Assembly (NCBI GenBank): GCA_025210455.1
Contig: JAOARQ010000059.1
Location: 22,400 to 86,399, forward strand
Direction of reading: 5' to 3'
DNA from: Pelagimonas sp.
Lineage (GTDB): Bacteria > Pseudomonadota > Alphaproteobacteria > Rhodobacterales > Rhodobacteraceae
Length of the DNA: 64,000 bases
This document shows, in pieces, positions 9,245-18,202 of the stretch (positions are counted from its first letter, which is position 1; every line of letters starts with the position of its first letter). The notes beneath the pieces were generated by a model that was not told the DNA's origin, ran no database searches, and saw only the letters and a program-made list of their open reading frames with translations. The translations under genes were made by a program, and so were the position numbers.

Positions 9245-11221
9245 ATGACCGATACTCTCAAACCATTCCTAAATCGCCGTCAGTTTCTGGCTGGCACCAC
9301 CGCTGGCGCTGCGCTGATCACGCTGCACCCCTATTCCGTTCAGGCGGCGTCAAATCAGGCGCATCTGCGGATCATGGAAACCACCGATCTGCATGTGCAT
9401 GTTTTCCCCTATGATTACTATTCGGACAAACCGCGTGACACCGTAGGTCTGGCACGCACCGCAAGCATCATCAAAGAAATCCGTGCCGAGGCGACCAATA
9501 CGCTGCTGGTAGACAACGGGGATTTCCTGCAGGGCAACCCGATGGGCGATTACATCGCCTATGAACGCGGCATGAAGGAAGGCGACAGCCACCCGGTGAT
9601 TACCGCAATGAATGCCGTGGGCTTTGATGCGGCGACGGTGGGCAACCACGAATTCAACTATGGTCTCGATTTCCTGATGAAGTCGGCCGCAGGCGCTGAT
9701 TTCCCCATCGTGCTGGCGAATGTGGCCAAGGAAAAGGGCGGCTCGGCGCGCGATGACGTGACCCTGTTCAAGCCCTATGTGATCCTTGAGCGTGATCTGA
9801 CCGATGGTGCGGGCAACACCCATCCGATCAAGATCGGTGTGATCGGTTTTACCCCGCCGCAGATCATGAACTGGGATCGCCGTCATCTGGAAGGCAATGT
9901 CGAAGCGCGCGATATCCTGGAAACCGCGCAGGCTTATGTGCCCGAAATGCGCGAACAGGGCGCGGATATCGTGATTGCGCTGTCACACTCGGGCATTGGG
10001 GCGGCAGATCACAGCGACGGTATGGAAAACGCCGCCGTGCCGCTGGCCAATGTGGATGGCATTGATGCGCTGGTAACAGGCCATAGCCATTTGGTTTTCC
10101 CATCCGCCACTTACGAAGGCTATGCTGGTGTGGATGCCGCCAAAGGGCTGATCCATGGCAAACCCGCCGTGATGGGGGGCTTTTGGGGGTCGCACCTTGG
10201 CTTGATCGATCTGCTGTTGGAACGTGACGGTAATGAATGGCGCGTGGTGTCGACCACCTCTGAGACCCGCCCCATTTCAAAGCGCAACGAAGATCGTTCG
10301 ATCACGGCGCTGGTCGAAGATGACCCGGCAGTGCTGGCCTCGGTGGCGAAAGACCACGAGGAAACACTGGCTTATGTGCGCCGTGCGGTTGGCAAGACAT
10401 CCACCCCGCTGCACAGCTATTTCGCGCTGGTCGCAGATGATCCGTCAGTCCAGATCGTGTCGATTGCGCAGAAGTGGTATGTCGAGCAGATGCTGAAGGG
10501 ATCACAGTTCGAAGGGCTTCCGGTTCTGTCAGCCGCCGCCCCCTTTAAGGCCGGTGGCCGTGGTGGCCCAGAGTACTACACCGATGTGGCAGCAGGCGAT
10601 GTGGCGATCAAAAATGTCGCTGATCTGTATCTCTACCCCAACACCGTGCGGGCGGTGAAAGTCACCGGTGCGCAGGTGAAAGACTGGTTGGAACGCTCTG
10701 CCGGGATGTTCAATCAGGTGACTGTGGGCAGCAAGGATGCGGTGCTGCTGAACCCATCTTTCCCCAGCTACAACTTTGATGTGATCGACGGGGTGACCTA
10801 TCAGATTGACCTGTCGCAGCCTTCAAAATTCGGCCCAAAAGGCGAGTTGGAAGATGCCACGGCCAACCGGATCGTGAACCTGATGTTCAATGGCCAGCCG
10901 GTGACCCCGGATATGGAATTTGTCATTGCCACCAACAACTACCGCGCCTCTGGCGGCGGCAAGTTCCCCGGCACCGGCGACACCATCATTCTGGAAGCAC
11001 CAGACACCAACCGCGATGTGATCGTGCGCTATATCGTCGAACAGGGCACGATCAATCCAAAGGCCGATGCCAACTGGTCGTTTGCGCCGCTGGTAGATAC
11101 CTCGGTGCTGTTTGAAACCGGGCCCAAAGCGCGTGACTATATGGATGACGTCAAAGGCGTCACCATCGAAGATGCAGGCGAAGGTGCAGATGGCTTTGCC
11201 GCCTTCCGCATCAATCTGTAA
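9245..11221 (+). CDS. cpdB: Periplasmic 2',3'-cyclic-nucleotide 2'-phosphodiesterase/3'-nucleotidase
   Basis: A 658-residue protein with a twin-arginine signal ([16 protein letters not shown], arginines at 11-12). The metallophosphatase domain shows [21 protein letters not shown] and TGHSHLVFP, the metal ligands of the 5'-nucleotidase family. The C-terminal nucleotide-binding domain includes [17 protein letters not shown] and [15 protein letters not shown]. It releases nucleosides and phosphate from 2',3'-cyclic nucleotides in the periplasm. Tat export rather than Sec suggests that metal is loaded in the cytoplasm; this is inference. A strong terminator follows. Confidence 0.9.
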   Translation: MTDTLKPFLNRRQFLAGTTAGAALITLHPYSVQAASNQAHLRIMETTDLHVHVFPYDYYSDKPRDTVGLARTASIIKEIRAEATNTLLVDNGDFLQGNPMGDYIAYERGMKEGDSHPVITAMNAVGFDAATVGNHEFNYGLDFLMKSAAGADFPIVLANVAKEKGGSARDDVTLFKPYVILERDLTDGAGNTHPIKIGVIGFTPPQIMNWDRRHLEGNVEARDILETAQAYVPEMREQGADIVIALSHSGIGAADHSDGMENAAVPLANVDGIDALVTGHSHLVFPSATYEGYAGVDAAKGLIHGKPAVMGGFWGSHLGLIDLLLERDGNEWRVVSTTSETRPISKRNEDRSITALVEDDPAVLASVAKDHEETLAYVRRAVGKTSTPLHSYFALVADDPSVQIVSIAQKWYVEQMLKGSQFEGLPVLSAAAPFKAGGRGGPEYYTDVAAGDVAIKNVADLYLYPNTVRAVKVTGAQVKDWLERSAGMFNQVTVGSKDAVLLNPSFPSYNFDVIDGVTYQIDLSQPSKFGPKGELEDATANRIVNLMFNGQPVTPDMEFVIATNNYRASGGGKFPGTGDTIILEAPDTNRDVIVRYIVEQGTINPKADANWSFAPLVDTSVLFETGPKARDYMDDVKGVTIEDAGEGADGFAAFRINL

Positions 11222-11243
11222 AACCAGTTCACAACTTGTGAAG

Positions 11244-11273
11244 ACGGGCGGCTCGACAGTCGCCCGTTTTTTG
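11244..11273 (+). terminator. Rho-independent terminator after cpdB
   Basis: A 7-bp stem ACGGGCG / CGCCCGT with a ten-base loop is followed by a run of T residues, 22 bases after the cpdB stop codon. Confidence 0.85.
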
Positions 11274-11307
11274 TTTCAATTGCCCGCAGGATATAAAGGA
11301 ATGCGTT

Positions 11308-11946
11308 TTGACATTTACCGGGGTGATTTTCGATCTGGATGGCACATTGCTGGACACAGAGGCGCTGGCACTGCAGACGGGGCAAACGGCTTTTGATGCG
11401 GTGGGGATCAGTAACTATGAGGGTATCCTGCACAGCTTGGTGGGCATGGATTTCGTCACTGGCGCTGAACTGCTGCGCAACGCCTATCCCGATGCGGATC
11501 ATGATCGTCTGCACCAGATCTGGCGCCAAGAATCCAAAGCGCTGCATCTGAACGGGGTACCTCTGAAACCCGGTGTGATTGAGCTGCTGGATCTGCTGCA
11601 AGAGCGTGATCTGCCCTGGGCAATTGCCACCTCGTCTTTTCTGACCTCAGCCCAGCGCAAACTGGATAGCGCCGGGTTACTAGATCGCGTTTCACATCTG
11701 GTGACGCGCGATGATGTCACCAACCCCAAACCGCATCCAGAGCCTTTTCTTATGGCCTCGGGGCTGATTGATCAGCCACCTGCGCAATGTCTGGCCTTTG
11801 AAGACAGCGAGTTGGGGGCGCAATCGGCCAAGGCCGCCGGGATGCGCGTGGTGCAGGTCAAAGATATAATCCCCCCCAGCGGCAACCACGCGCATTACGT
11901 CGCCGACAGCCTGTTGGACGGGGCGCGGAAGGCGGGCTTGGTTTAG
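11308..11946 (+). CDS. HAD-superfamily hydrolase (beta-phosphoglucomutase/phosphatase-like)
   Basis: A 212-residue HAD protein: motif I FDLDGTLLDTE (Asp9, Asp11), motif II ATSSF, motif III lysine in NPKPHPEPF, and motif IV FEDSELG. A helical cap lies between motifs I and II, as in subfamily I phosphatases. The start is taken as TTG at 11308, because AAAGGA sits seven bases upstream; the ATG at 11301 is in another frame. The substrate is probably a small phosphorylated sugar or metabolite. AT-richer accessory genes begin 10 bases after its stop. Confidence 0.85.
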   Translation: MTFTGVIFDLDGTLLDTEALALQTGQTAFDAVGISNYEGILHSLVGMDFVTGAELLRNAYPDADHDRLHQIWRQESKALHLNGVPLKPGVIELLDLLQERDLPWAIATSSFLTSAQRKLDSAGLLDRVSHLVTRDDVTNPKPHPEPFLMASGLIDQPPAQCLAFEDSELGAQSAKAAGMRVVQVKDIIPPSGNHAHYVADSLLDGARKAGLV

Positions 11947-11956
11947 GGAAAAAGAG

Positions 11957-12544
11957 ATGGATATTTTGTCCCTATTGGATGCGCTGCGGTCGGATTATTT
12001 AAGCAGGTTCGAAGTGGCCTATCAGCAGCAATCTGGAATCTATGAACAGGTAACCACCGAGATCGCATTCGAGATATCGAAAGGCCCCTACAAACGTTTG
12101 TATGTGATCGACCTCTTGGGAAAAGATGGGGAGGCTTTGTCAGCCGTTGAAGTCGCTACAGACGAAGACTCTTATCTTGGTGGCCTTTCGTTGCAATACA
12201 AAGCCCTATCGGTTGAGTTCGACTGTGTTTCGTGGGAAGCAATGAGGTTTTCTTTTCGACCCGTACCAGAACGATTAACCGGCTTTGAAGCGTGGTTTGA
12301 CAAATGGATAGATTTGGAAGCGATACGCAGGATTGATGGCCAGGTTTTTTCCAATGTCATTCATTTTGCGTGGCTGGAAAGTGGTTTGCTAGATGTGGAC
12401 TTTGGTTCGGCTCCAACGGATGCAGTGATCGAGTTGCTCGACCTTTTTCAAACTAGCGGGGTGAAATCCGTTTTAGTGTCGAGCGGCAAAGAATGGGAAG
12501 ACACCCGAAATTGCTCATCATCGGGGGCATTGCCAGATAGATAA
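11957..12544 (+). CDS. Unknown protein in accessory patch
   Basis: A 195-residue protein of a family not recognised here. It has no signal peptide or membrane segment and is acidic, with two related-looking halves around the phrases EVATDEDSYLGGLSLQYKAL and DVDFGSAPTDAVIELLDLF. The codons are visibly AT-richer than those of the HAD and ThDP genes around it. An AAAGAG ribosome site precedes the ATG, and it begins 10 bases after the HAD gene. Next to an Imm11-like gene it could be an orphan immunity protein, but nothing in it proves that. Confidence 0.55.
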   Translation: MDILSLLDALRSDYLSRFEVAYQQQSGIYEQVTTEIAFEISKGPYKRLYVIDLLGKDGEALSAVEVATDEDSYLGGLSLQYKALSVEFDCVSWEAMRFSFRPVPERLTGFEAWFDKWIDLEAIRRIDGQVFSNVIHFAWLESGLLDVDFGSAPTDAVIELLDLFQTSGVKSVLVSSGKEWEDTRNCSSSGALPDR

Positions 12545-12637
12545 CACAGCAACCCAAAGAGCGTTTGTTTCCTTGATCGACATCGAATCCAGGAAACGCT
12601 TTCTGTCTCAAATCTTCAAAGACGCTCCCGAATTTAA

Positions 12638-12682
12638 TCCAGTGAACGGTCCAAGCTCAGGGCCTGCGGATCAATCTTAATG
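12638..12682 (-). repeat. Decayed duplicate of the 3' end of the ThDP enzyme gene
   Basis: These 45 bases align without gaps to 13801-13845, part of the last coding stretch of the minus-strand ThDP enzyme, with 40 of 45 positions identical. No reading frame continues from it. It is a scar of a partial duplication or of an insertion that carried the gene end along. Confidence 0.8.
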
Positions 12683-12709
12683 ATCAAACAAGCATAAAAA
12701 GTAATTTGA

Positions 12710-13495
12710 ATGGAACCTGTGTCTGACATGGAAGAAGTGCAACCACCCCTCGTTATAGAGACGCCAACGCCGCGAGTTCAAAAAGATGCCAAGTTCTATC
12801 CCATGATGGGGGGAACGTTGGACGGGCACCTGTCTTACCGTAAGATAGGTGACGCGACCTATTTTCCCCCAATTGGTGACGCCTCCTGGCACCCCACAAA
12901 TGCAAAGCGATTTCGTGATGTTGCTATTCCTGCGGTGATGTCTGCGCATTGGAGACATAAGGTGCTAACGATTGACCCGAAGGAGTTTCAGCCATTTGCG
13001 CCAAAGTTACGCGTGAACAATGACGATCTGATTGAACATTTGCCTGACATACACCCATGGGTTCCCTTTATGATTGTGAGCGAGCGGGTGAAAATTGTCA
13101 TTGAGGAATTCGCCCCCAATTCTGCATATTTTTTTCCGGTAGAAATTTTTAGCCAGACCAGCAAACCAATAGAGAAACCCTTTTATTGGTGCGTCGTGAA
13201 AAATAGACTTTATTATCGAAACTCTACTCTGGGTAGATCTATTGTGAGCGTCCCCTTCCCCGGATATTTCAGTGACGGGGGGCTGGTCTATGAAATAGAG
13301 ACCTACCCGGAAATCCAAAATCACTTGGATGCGCTTCCATTGTGGGGATTGGGTTTACGGTTAGGAACGGCCTGCTTTTCACAATCACTTTTCAAACACT
13401 TGAAGTCGGAACTTCTCACAGGTTTAGTTGAAAATACAGAAACTAAATTTGCCAGTGATAGAAAACCCTATGAGAGTATCGGGCATATAGCGTAA
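12710..13495 (+). CDS. Imm11-like (DUF1629) putative immunity protein
   Basis: A 261-residue soluble protein. The region FMIVSERVKIVIEEFAP followed by FFPVEIFSQ and the late CFSQSLFKHLKSELLTG resemble the DUF1629/Imm11 pattern of polymorphic-toxin immunity proteins; this is by eye. Base use is AT-richer than in the flanking genes. No toxin gene lies beside it, so it would be an orphan immunity gene. The start could also be the ATG at 12728 (MEEVQPP). Downstream lie three hairpins; upstream lies the duplicated scar. Confidence 0.5.
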   Translation: MEPVSDMEEVQPPLVIETPTPRVQKDAKFYPMMGGTLDGHLSYRKIGDATYFPPIGDASWHPTNAKRFRDVAIPAVMSAHWRHKVLTIDPKEFQPFAPKLRVNNDDLIEHLPDIHPWVPFMIVSERVKIVIEEFAPNSAYFFPVEIFSQTSKPIEKPFYWCVVKNRLYYRNSTLGRSIVSVPFPGYFSDGGLVYEIETYPEIQNHLDALPLWGLGLRLGTACFSQSLFKHLKSELLTGLVENTETKFASDRKPYESIGHIA

Positions 13496-13559
13496 AAGCT
13501 ATTTTAATGGATAAAACCAATCCGTCAGGGTGTTTCGGTTTCCAAGGAACTCCGAAATC

Positions 13560-13585
13560 GACCAGCCCCAAACCGGGGACTGGTC
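13560..13585 (+). repeat. Short hairpin downstream of the Imm11-like gene
   Basis: GACCAGCCCC pairs with GGGG-A-CTGGTC across a five-base loop. There is no T-run. It lies 64 bases after the stop of the Imm11-like gene, just ahead of the two large stem-loops. Confidence 0.55.
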
Positions 13586-13605
13586 CATTTGTTGGCCTGT
13601 CCTGC

Positions 13606-13680
13606 TAGTCACCCGAATCTGAAGTTCACCACACTGAACAGCGGCGCCGGAGCGAACTTCAGATTTTGTCCGGGTGACTA
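13606..13680 (+). repeat. Large stem-loop unit 1 (22-bp stem, 26-base loop)
   Basis: The left arm 13606-13627 pairs fully with the right arm 13654-13680, except for five extra bases that bulge from the right arm after 10 bp. The loop is 13628-13653. Unit 2 is a diverged inverted copy. No open frame crosses it. Confidence 0.8.
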
Positions 13681-13693
13681 TAACACTTTGAAT

Positions 13694-13771
13694 CTAGTAT
13701 GGTTTAAGGAATTGAAATTCGCTTCCGCGCTAAGCAGATCAGTGAGGCGAATTTCAATTCCACCATACTAG
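13694..13771 (-). repeat. Large stem-loop unit 2, inverted diverged copy of unit 1
   Basis: The left arm 13694-13722 pairs with the right arm 13747-13771, leaving four unpaired bases (TTAA) in the left arm; the loop is 13723-13746. Read on the minus strand it has the same plan as unit 1: short outer stem, bulge on the 3' arm, inner stem, and a loop starting around CACTGA. The inner stem differs from unit 1 by a paired change (GAAGTTC/GAACTTC to GAAATTC/GAATTTC). It ends 4 bases before the stop of the ThDP enzyme gene. Confidence 0.8.
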
Positions 13772-13775
13772 GGCC

Positions 13776-15437
13776 TTACATTGATGCGGCGCGGATCTCA
13801 TCCAGTGAGCGGTCCACCGTCAGGGCCTGCGGATCAATCTTGATGTGGATGATGGCCGGTTGGTTCGAAGCCACAGCACGCTCATACGCGGGCACAAAAT
13901 CCGCTGTTTTTTCAACCGTTTCACCGTGCCCGCCAAAGGCGCGGGCGTAGGCGGCGAAATCCGGGTTGATCAGTTGAGTGCCCACCACGCGGGAAGGGTA
14001 TTCGCGTTCCTGATGCATGCGGATGGTGCCATACATGCCGTTGTCGACCACGATCACCACAATGGGCAGATCATACTGCACAGCGGTGGCAAATTCCTGC
14101 CCGTGCATCATGAAACACCCATCCCCGGCAAAGGCGATCACCGGGCGCTCTGGGTGCTGGCGCTTGGCGGCGACGGCAGCGGGCACGCCATAGCCCATGC
14201 TGCCCGAAGTAGGCGCAAGCTGGGTGCCAAAGCGGGTAAAGTGGTAAAAGCGATGCAGCCAGGTGGCATAGTTACCTGCACCATTACACAGAATGGCGTC
14301 ATCTGGCAGGGTCTCGTTCAGATGTTTCAGCACCGCGCCCATATCCATGTCGCCAATCACGCGGGTCGGATAGTTGCGACGCTGATCCAGCGCCGCGCGC
14401 TGCCCTGCAATCAGATCCGCCCGATCCGGCCCTTCTTTGGCCTGCGCCAAAGCGGCGCGCAGGAACTCTGGCGGAGCAGTGTTGATGCCCAGTTCCGGGG
14501 TATAGACCCGGCCCAATTCTTCGATACCGGGATGCACATGGAACAGGCGCTGCTGCGGCGTCGGAATCTGCATCACCTCATAGCCCTGCGATGGCATTTC
14601 AGAGAACCGCCCCCCAAGCAGCAAGATGACATCCGCATTTTTGGTGTAGCTGGCCAGAGCCGGATCAGCGCCCACCCCCAGATCTCCGATGAAATTCAGG
14701 TGATCAGATGGAAACAGCATCTGGCGGCGGAAAGAGACCGAGACCGGTACATTCAAACGCTCTGACAGCTGCACAAGATCCTGCACAGCGGCCTCGCTCC
14801 AACGGCTGCCACCCGCGATGATCAGCGGCTGTTTGGCCCCATGCAGCGCGTCAAGGACGGCGGCAGTGTCATCGGCTGAGGGCATGGGCGCCGAGACCTG
14901 CGCCGGGCGCGCATCTGCGGTGACACAGGCTTCGGTCAGCATATCTTCGGGCAGGCCAATCACCACCGGGCCGGGGCGGCCATTCATCGCCACATGAAAC
15001 GCCCGCGAGACCACTTCGGGCAAGCGCGCCGGATCATCAATTTCCGTGGCCCATTTCGCCCAAGGGGCAAAGGCAGCGGTGTAATCCACCTCTTGAAAGG
15101 CCTCGCGCCCTTTCATCCAGCGCGCTACCTGCCCCACAAAGAGGATCATCGGCGCGCTATCCTGTTTGGCGATATGCACCCCGGCGCTGGCGTTGGTCGC
15201 GCCCGGGCCCCGGGTGACAAAGCAGATACCGGGGCGGCCTGTCAGTTTACCCTGCGCTTCGGCCATCATCGCCGCGCCACCTTCCTGACGGCAGATCGTG
15301 ACGTCAATGCCGCTGTCATATAGCGCGTCCAGCACCGCCAGATAGCTTTCACCGGGCACGCAGGACACCTTATCCACGCCTTGCAGTTTCAACTGGTCCA
15401 CCAGGATCTGCCCACCGGTGCGCTTGGTTTGTATCAT
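13776..15437 (-). CDS. Thiamine-diphosphate-dependent enzyme, acetolactate synthase large-subunit-like
   Basis: A 553-residue protein with the three ThDP-enzyme domains: an N-terminal pyrimidine-binding domain with the catalytic glutamate in CRQEGGAAMMA (Glu52), a central Rossmann-like domain, and a C-terminal PP domain with GDGCFMMHGQEF and NGMYGTIRMHQ. A GGGAGAG site precedes the ATG at 15437; the frame is open far upstream but antisense to the beta-lactamase gene. No small regulatory subunit gene (ilvH) is adjacent, so a biosynthetic acetolactate synthase is less likely than a catabolic carboligase or decarboxylase. The substrate is unknown. Confidence 0.75.
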   Translation of the reverse strand: MIQTKRTGGQILVDQLKLQGVDKVSCVPGESYLAVLDALYDSGIDVTICRQEGGAAMMAEAQGKLTGRPGICFVTRGPGATNASAGVHIAKQDSAPMILFVGQVARWMKGREAFQEVDYTAAFAPWAKWATEIDDPARLPEVVSRAFHVAMNGRPGPVVIGLPEDMLTEACVTADARPAQVSAPMPSADDTAAVLDALHGAKQPLIIAGGSRWSEAAVQDLVQLSERLNVPVSVSFRRQMLFPSDHLNFIGDLGVGADPALASYTKNADVILLLGGRFSEMPSQGYEVMQIPTPQQRLFHVHPGIEELGRVYTPELGINTAPPEFLRAALAQAKEGPDRADLIAGQRAALDQRRNYPTRVIGDMDMGAVLKHLNETLPDDAILCNGAGNYATWLHRFYHFTRFGTQLAPTSGSMGYGVPAAVAAKRQHPERPVIAFAGDGCFMMHGQEFATAVQYDLPIVVIVVDNGMYGTIRMHQEREYPSRVVGTQLINPDFAAYARAFGGHGETVEKTADFVPAYERAVASNQPAIIHIKIDPQALTVDRSLDEIRAASM

Positions 15438-15602
15438 CGATCTCTCCCCTGCGTTTGCGCAAGTGATGAGCAAGAAAACCTCTGCGCGCAAGAGAAGACA
15501 TGCGGGGAACAGCGATTTCCTGTTGGTCGCGATCAACGGGATTTTCTGGGGTGGCGCAACGTCAAAGACTGGCAATTCCAAAACCCGCCCCCATAGTTGC
15601 AA

Positions 15603-16685
15603 ATGACAGCAACCAGTGTCCGGGACAGCATGCAAAAAACTGATCAGCTTCGCACAATGATGAAGACCTATGAAAGCGCGCAGCATACGGTTGTAGGGAT
15701 GCGGCTTGAAAAGGGCGAGGCCCAGTTCACCAGCGCGGGCGCGCCGGAGGAAAAGACCGCGCCCGAAGATCTGCTGTTTGAAATCGGATCGATCACCAAG
15801 GTGTTCACAGCCATTTTGCTCTGTGTGCTGGTGGAAGAGGGCAAGGTAGATCCAGCCGCCCCCCTGCGCGAGATGGCAAGCGAATTGGCGGATGTGCCCG
15901 CATGGATCACCCCGCAAAGCCTGACCTCGCACATCAGCGGGCTGCCGCGCATTCATGTGCCCATCTGGAAGGCGCTGATCAAACCCCTGCCAGACGATCC
16001 CTATGCTGCATTTTCACGCGCTGATCTGCTGGCGTGGATGCGCAACTGGCAGGGCAAAGATCCTGGGGGCACGCCGCGCCACCTGTATTCCAATCTTGGC
16101 AGCGGTCTGCTGGGCGAAGCCATGGCCCTGTCACAGGGCCAGCCCTTTATGCGCTTGCTGAGCGACAAGGTCATTACCCCGATGGGGCTGACCGATACTG
16201 GCTATCCTCTGCGGTCAGATCAGCAGGATCGGTTCATGCCCCCGCGCCATCACAAAGGGCACAGACTGGTGCCCTGGACCTTTCAATCCATGGCTGCGGC
16301 GGGATGCCTGCGATCCTCGGCGGGTGATTTCGCGCGGTTTGCCGATCATGTGCTGCGGGCCCTGAATGCCCCCGAAACCACGTTGGATCGCGCCATCTGC
16401 CGTTCGGCCCGGCCAGTATTTGGTCTGGGCCCACGGGGAAGGATGCAGCCCTCGGCGCAGTGTTCGGGCTGGATTTCGATGACGCTAAGCAAAACCGCGC
16501 CCGGATTTATCTATCATGACGGGGCCACAGCTGGATCAACCTGCGCGATTTATATCTGCCCCGACAAACATGAGGCCTGCGCGGTATTGTCGAACAATGG
16601 CATCGTGGCCAATCTTTGGGGCAGCGCCAAACTAAGCTGGTCAAACCAGCTGGGGCAGGTGCAAAAGCTGTTCACGCAGGGGTAA
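15603..16685 (+). CDS. Beta-lactamase-family serine hydrolase (class C/esterase type)
   Basis: A 360-residue protein with the three penicillin-binding motifs: SxxK as SITK (Ser63, Lys66), YxN as YSN in HLYSNLGSG, and a C-terminal HDGATAGST in the place of the KTG box. No signal peptide is evident, which argues against a periplasmic antibiotic-degrading enzyme and for a cytoplasmic esterase or peptidase. The ATG at 15603 or the one at 15630 could be the start. It diverges from the ThDP gene and ends 2 bases from the convergent photolyase pseudogene. Confidence 0.75.
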   Translation: MTATSVRDSMQKTDQLRTMMKTYESAQHTVVGMRLEKGEAQFTSAGAPEEKTAPEDLLFEIGSITKVFTAILLCVLVEEGKVDPAAPLREMASELADVPAWITPQSLTSHISGLPRIHVPIWKALIKPLPDDPYAAFSRADLLAWMRNWQGKDPGGTPRHLYSNLGSGLLGEAMALSQGQPFMRLLSDKVITPMGLTDTGYPLRSDQQDRFMPPRHHKGHRLVPWTFQSMAAAGCLRSSAGDFARFADHVLRALNAPETTLDRAICRSARPVFGLGPRGRMQPSAQCSGWISMTLSKTAPGFIYHDGATAGSTCAIYICPDKHEACAVLSNNGIVANLWGSAKLSWSNQLGQVQKLFTQG

Positions 16686-16687
16686 AG

Positions 16688-18202
16688 TCAGAACAGATCC
16701 AACTGCTGTTTGTCTGCAGGCCGCACACGGCGTGACGGGCGGCCTTTGCGGCTGCCGTGTTTTTGAAACACCGCTTTCGACCGGGATCGAAAGCCAGCTG
16801 CCTTTTTCACTGCGCTGATCCGGCTTTTGGCCTGTTTCGCAGCGGCGTCCTGATCGACGATGGGTTTGGGGTAAGGCAAAGCACCACGATCTTCGAACAG
16901 GGTATCCGCCCCATCCCAGGGGGTATGGATCTGACTATCAGGCAGATGTGCCAGTTCAGGCAGCCATTTGCGGATAAACAGCCCCTGCGGATCCTGATCG
17001 CGGCTTTGTTTGACCGGGTTATAGACACGCATGGCATTGATGCCGGTCACGCCGGATTGCATCTGAAACTGGCTATAGTGGATGCCCGGTTCGTAATCCG
17101 TGAACAGCCCGGCCATATAGGGCGCTGTTTTACGCCAATCCAGCCAAAGCTGGTAGCTGGCGAAACTGACCAGCATGGCCCGCATCCGAAAGGTGATCCA
17201 GCCGGTCTGGATCAGTGACCGCATACAGGCGTCAATAAAGGGAAATCCGGTCTGACCTGTGGCCCAAGCCGCAAAGCGGGCCGGATCGTGATCCTCTTCG
17301 CGCAGCCCTTCAAAGGCGGGATGCATGCAATGGGTTTCGATTTCGCGCTGGTCTTCCAGTTTTTGCACAAAGTGACAACGCTAGGCCAGACGCGACCCAA
17401 AAGCGCTGAGATTGCGGCCAAAGACCGGCTTTTCCAGTGGGCTAAGCTGGCTCTGACAGCGTTTAAGCGCCTGCACCACTTCGCGCACAGACAGGCTGCC
17501 CCAGGCCAGATGCGCCGACAGGCGCGAGCAATTGTATTCTGACGCCAGAGGCGATGATATATGCCGCAGATAGCCCCGCGCGCGAAGATCGTAGAAACTA
17601 CGCAGATCGTCGATGGCGGCGCGGCGTCCCCCTCTTTGCGGTTGCGGCAGGGCCGGACCAAACATCGGATGCGCCTTTGGCGGCAAAGGGTCGCTGGCGC
17701 AGTCAACTGGGATCAGGCGGCCAGGCTTTGGCACGATATCCGCTGCCATGCGCTGATTGCGAATGCGGCTCCAGTCATCGCGAGATTTCAGACGGCGCAC
17801 CACCCCGTTTGAGGGCAGTTCCCGAAAGGTCAGCCCACGCGCGCGACACATGTCATGCACCGCCAGATCACGGCGGTACGTCCAAAGATCTGCGGTTTCT
17901 TCATGCGCCCAGATGGTTTGCGCGCCCGTCTGATCGGCCAGCGCGACCAGCACGTTACAGGCATTGCCGATGCGTATGATCAGGGGCTGCCCCAGCCGGT
18001 TCAGGCTGGCGTTCAGATCGCTCAGACAATCGTGAATAAACTGCCAGTGCCGAGACGACGCAAAGGGCTGCTGCCAGAGCTCTGGCTCAACAATATACAG
18101 CGGTATCACCGGCGCGCCGCTCTGCACCGCCTGAAAAAGCGGCAAATGATCATGCACCCTCAGATCGCGTTTGAACCAGACGATATGGGGGGCTGGCTTC
18201 AT
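16688..18202 (-). pseudogene. Class I photolyase/cryptochrome gene interrupted by an in-frame amber codon
   Basis: One reading frame runs over 505 codons and is broken only by TAG at 17381-17383, codon 274. The protein on both sides is a normal photolyase: IVWFKRDLRVHDHLPL at the start, SEYNCSRLSAHLAWGSLS, then [24 protein letters not shown] and [12 protein letters not shown] near the end. The family has Trp at the stop position, so a single TGG-to-TAG change explains it. The N-terminal antenna part could still be made, but the FAD pocket is split. Its ATG overlaps the stop of the half-photolyase gene (ATGA), making it the last gene of that operon. A sequencing error is the main alternative. 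Confidence 0.85.

Noticed and set aside
13606..13771. Integron attC sites
   Set aside because: Size and folding are similar, but the conserved GTTRRRY/RYYYAAC boxes are absent, the units are inverted to each other and no integron integrase is present.
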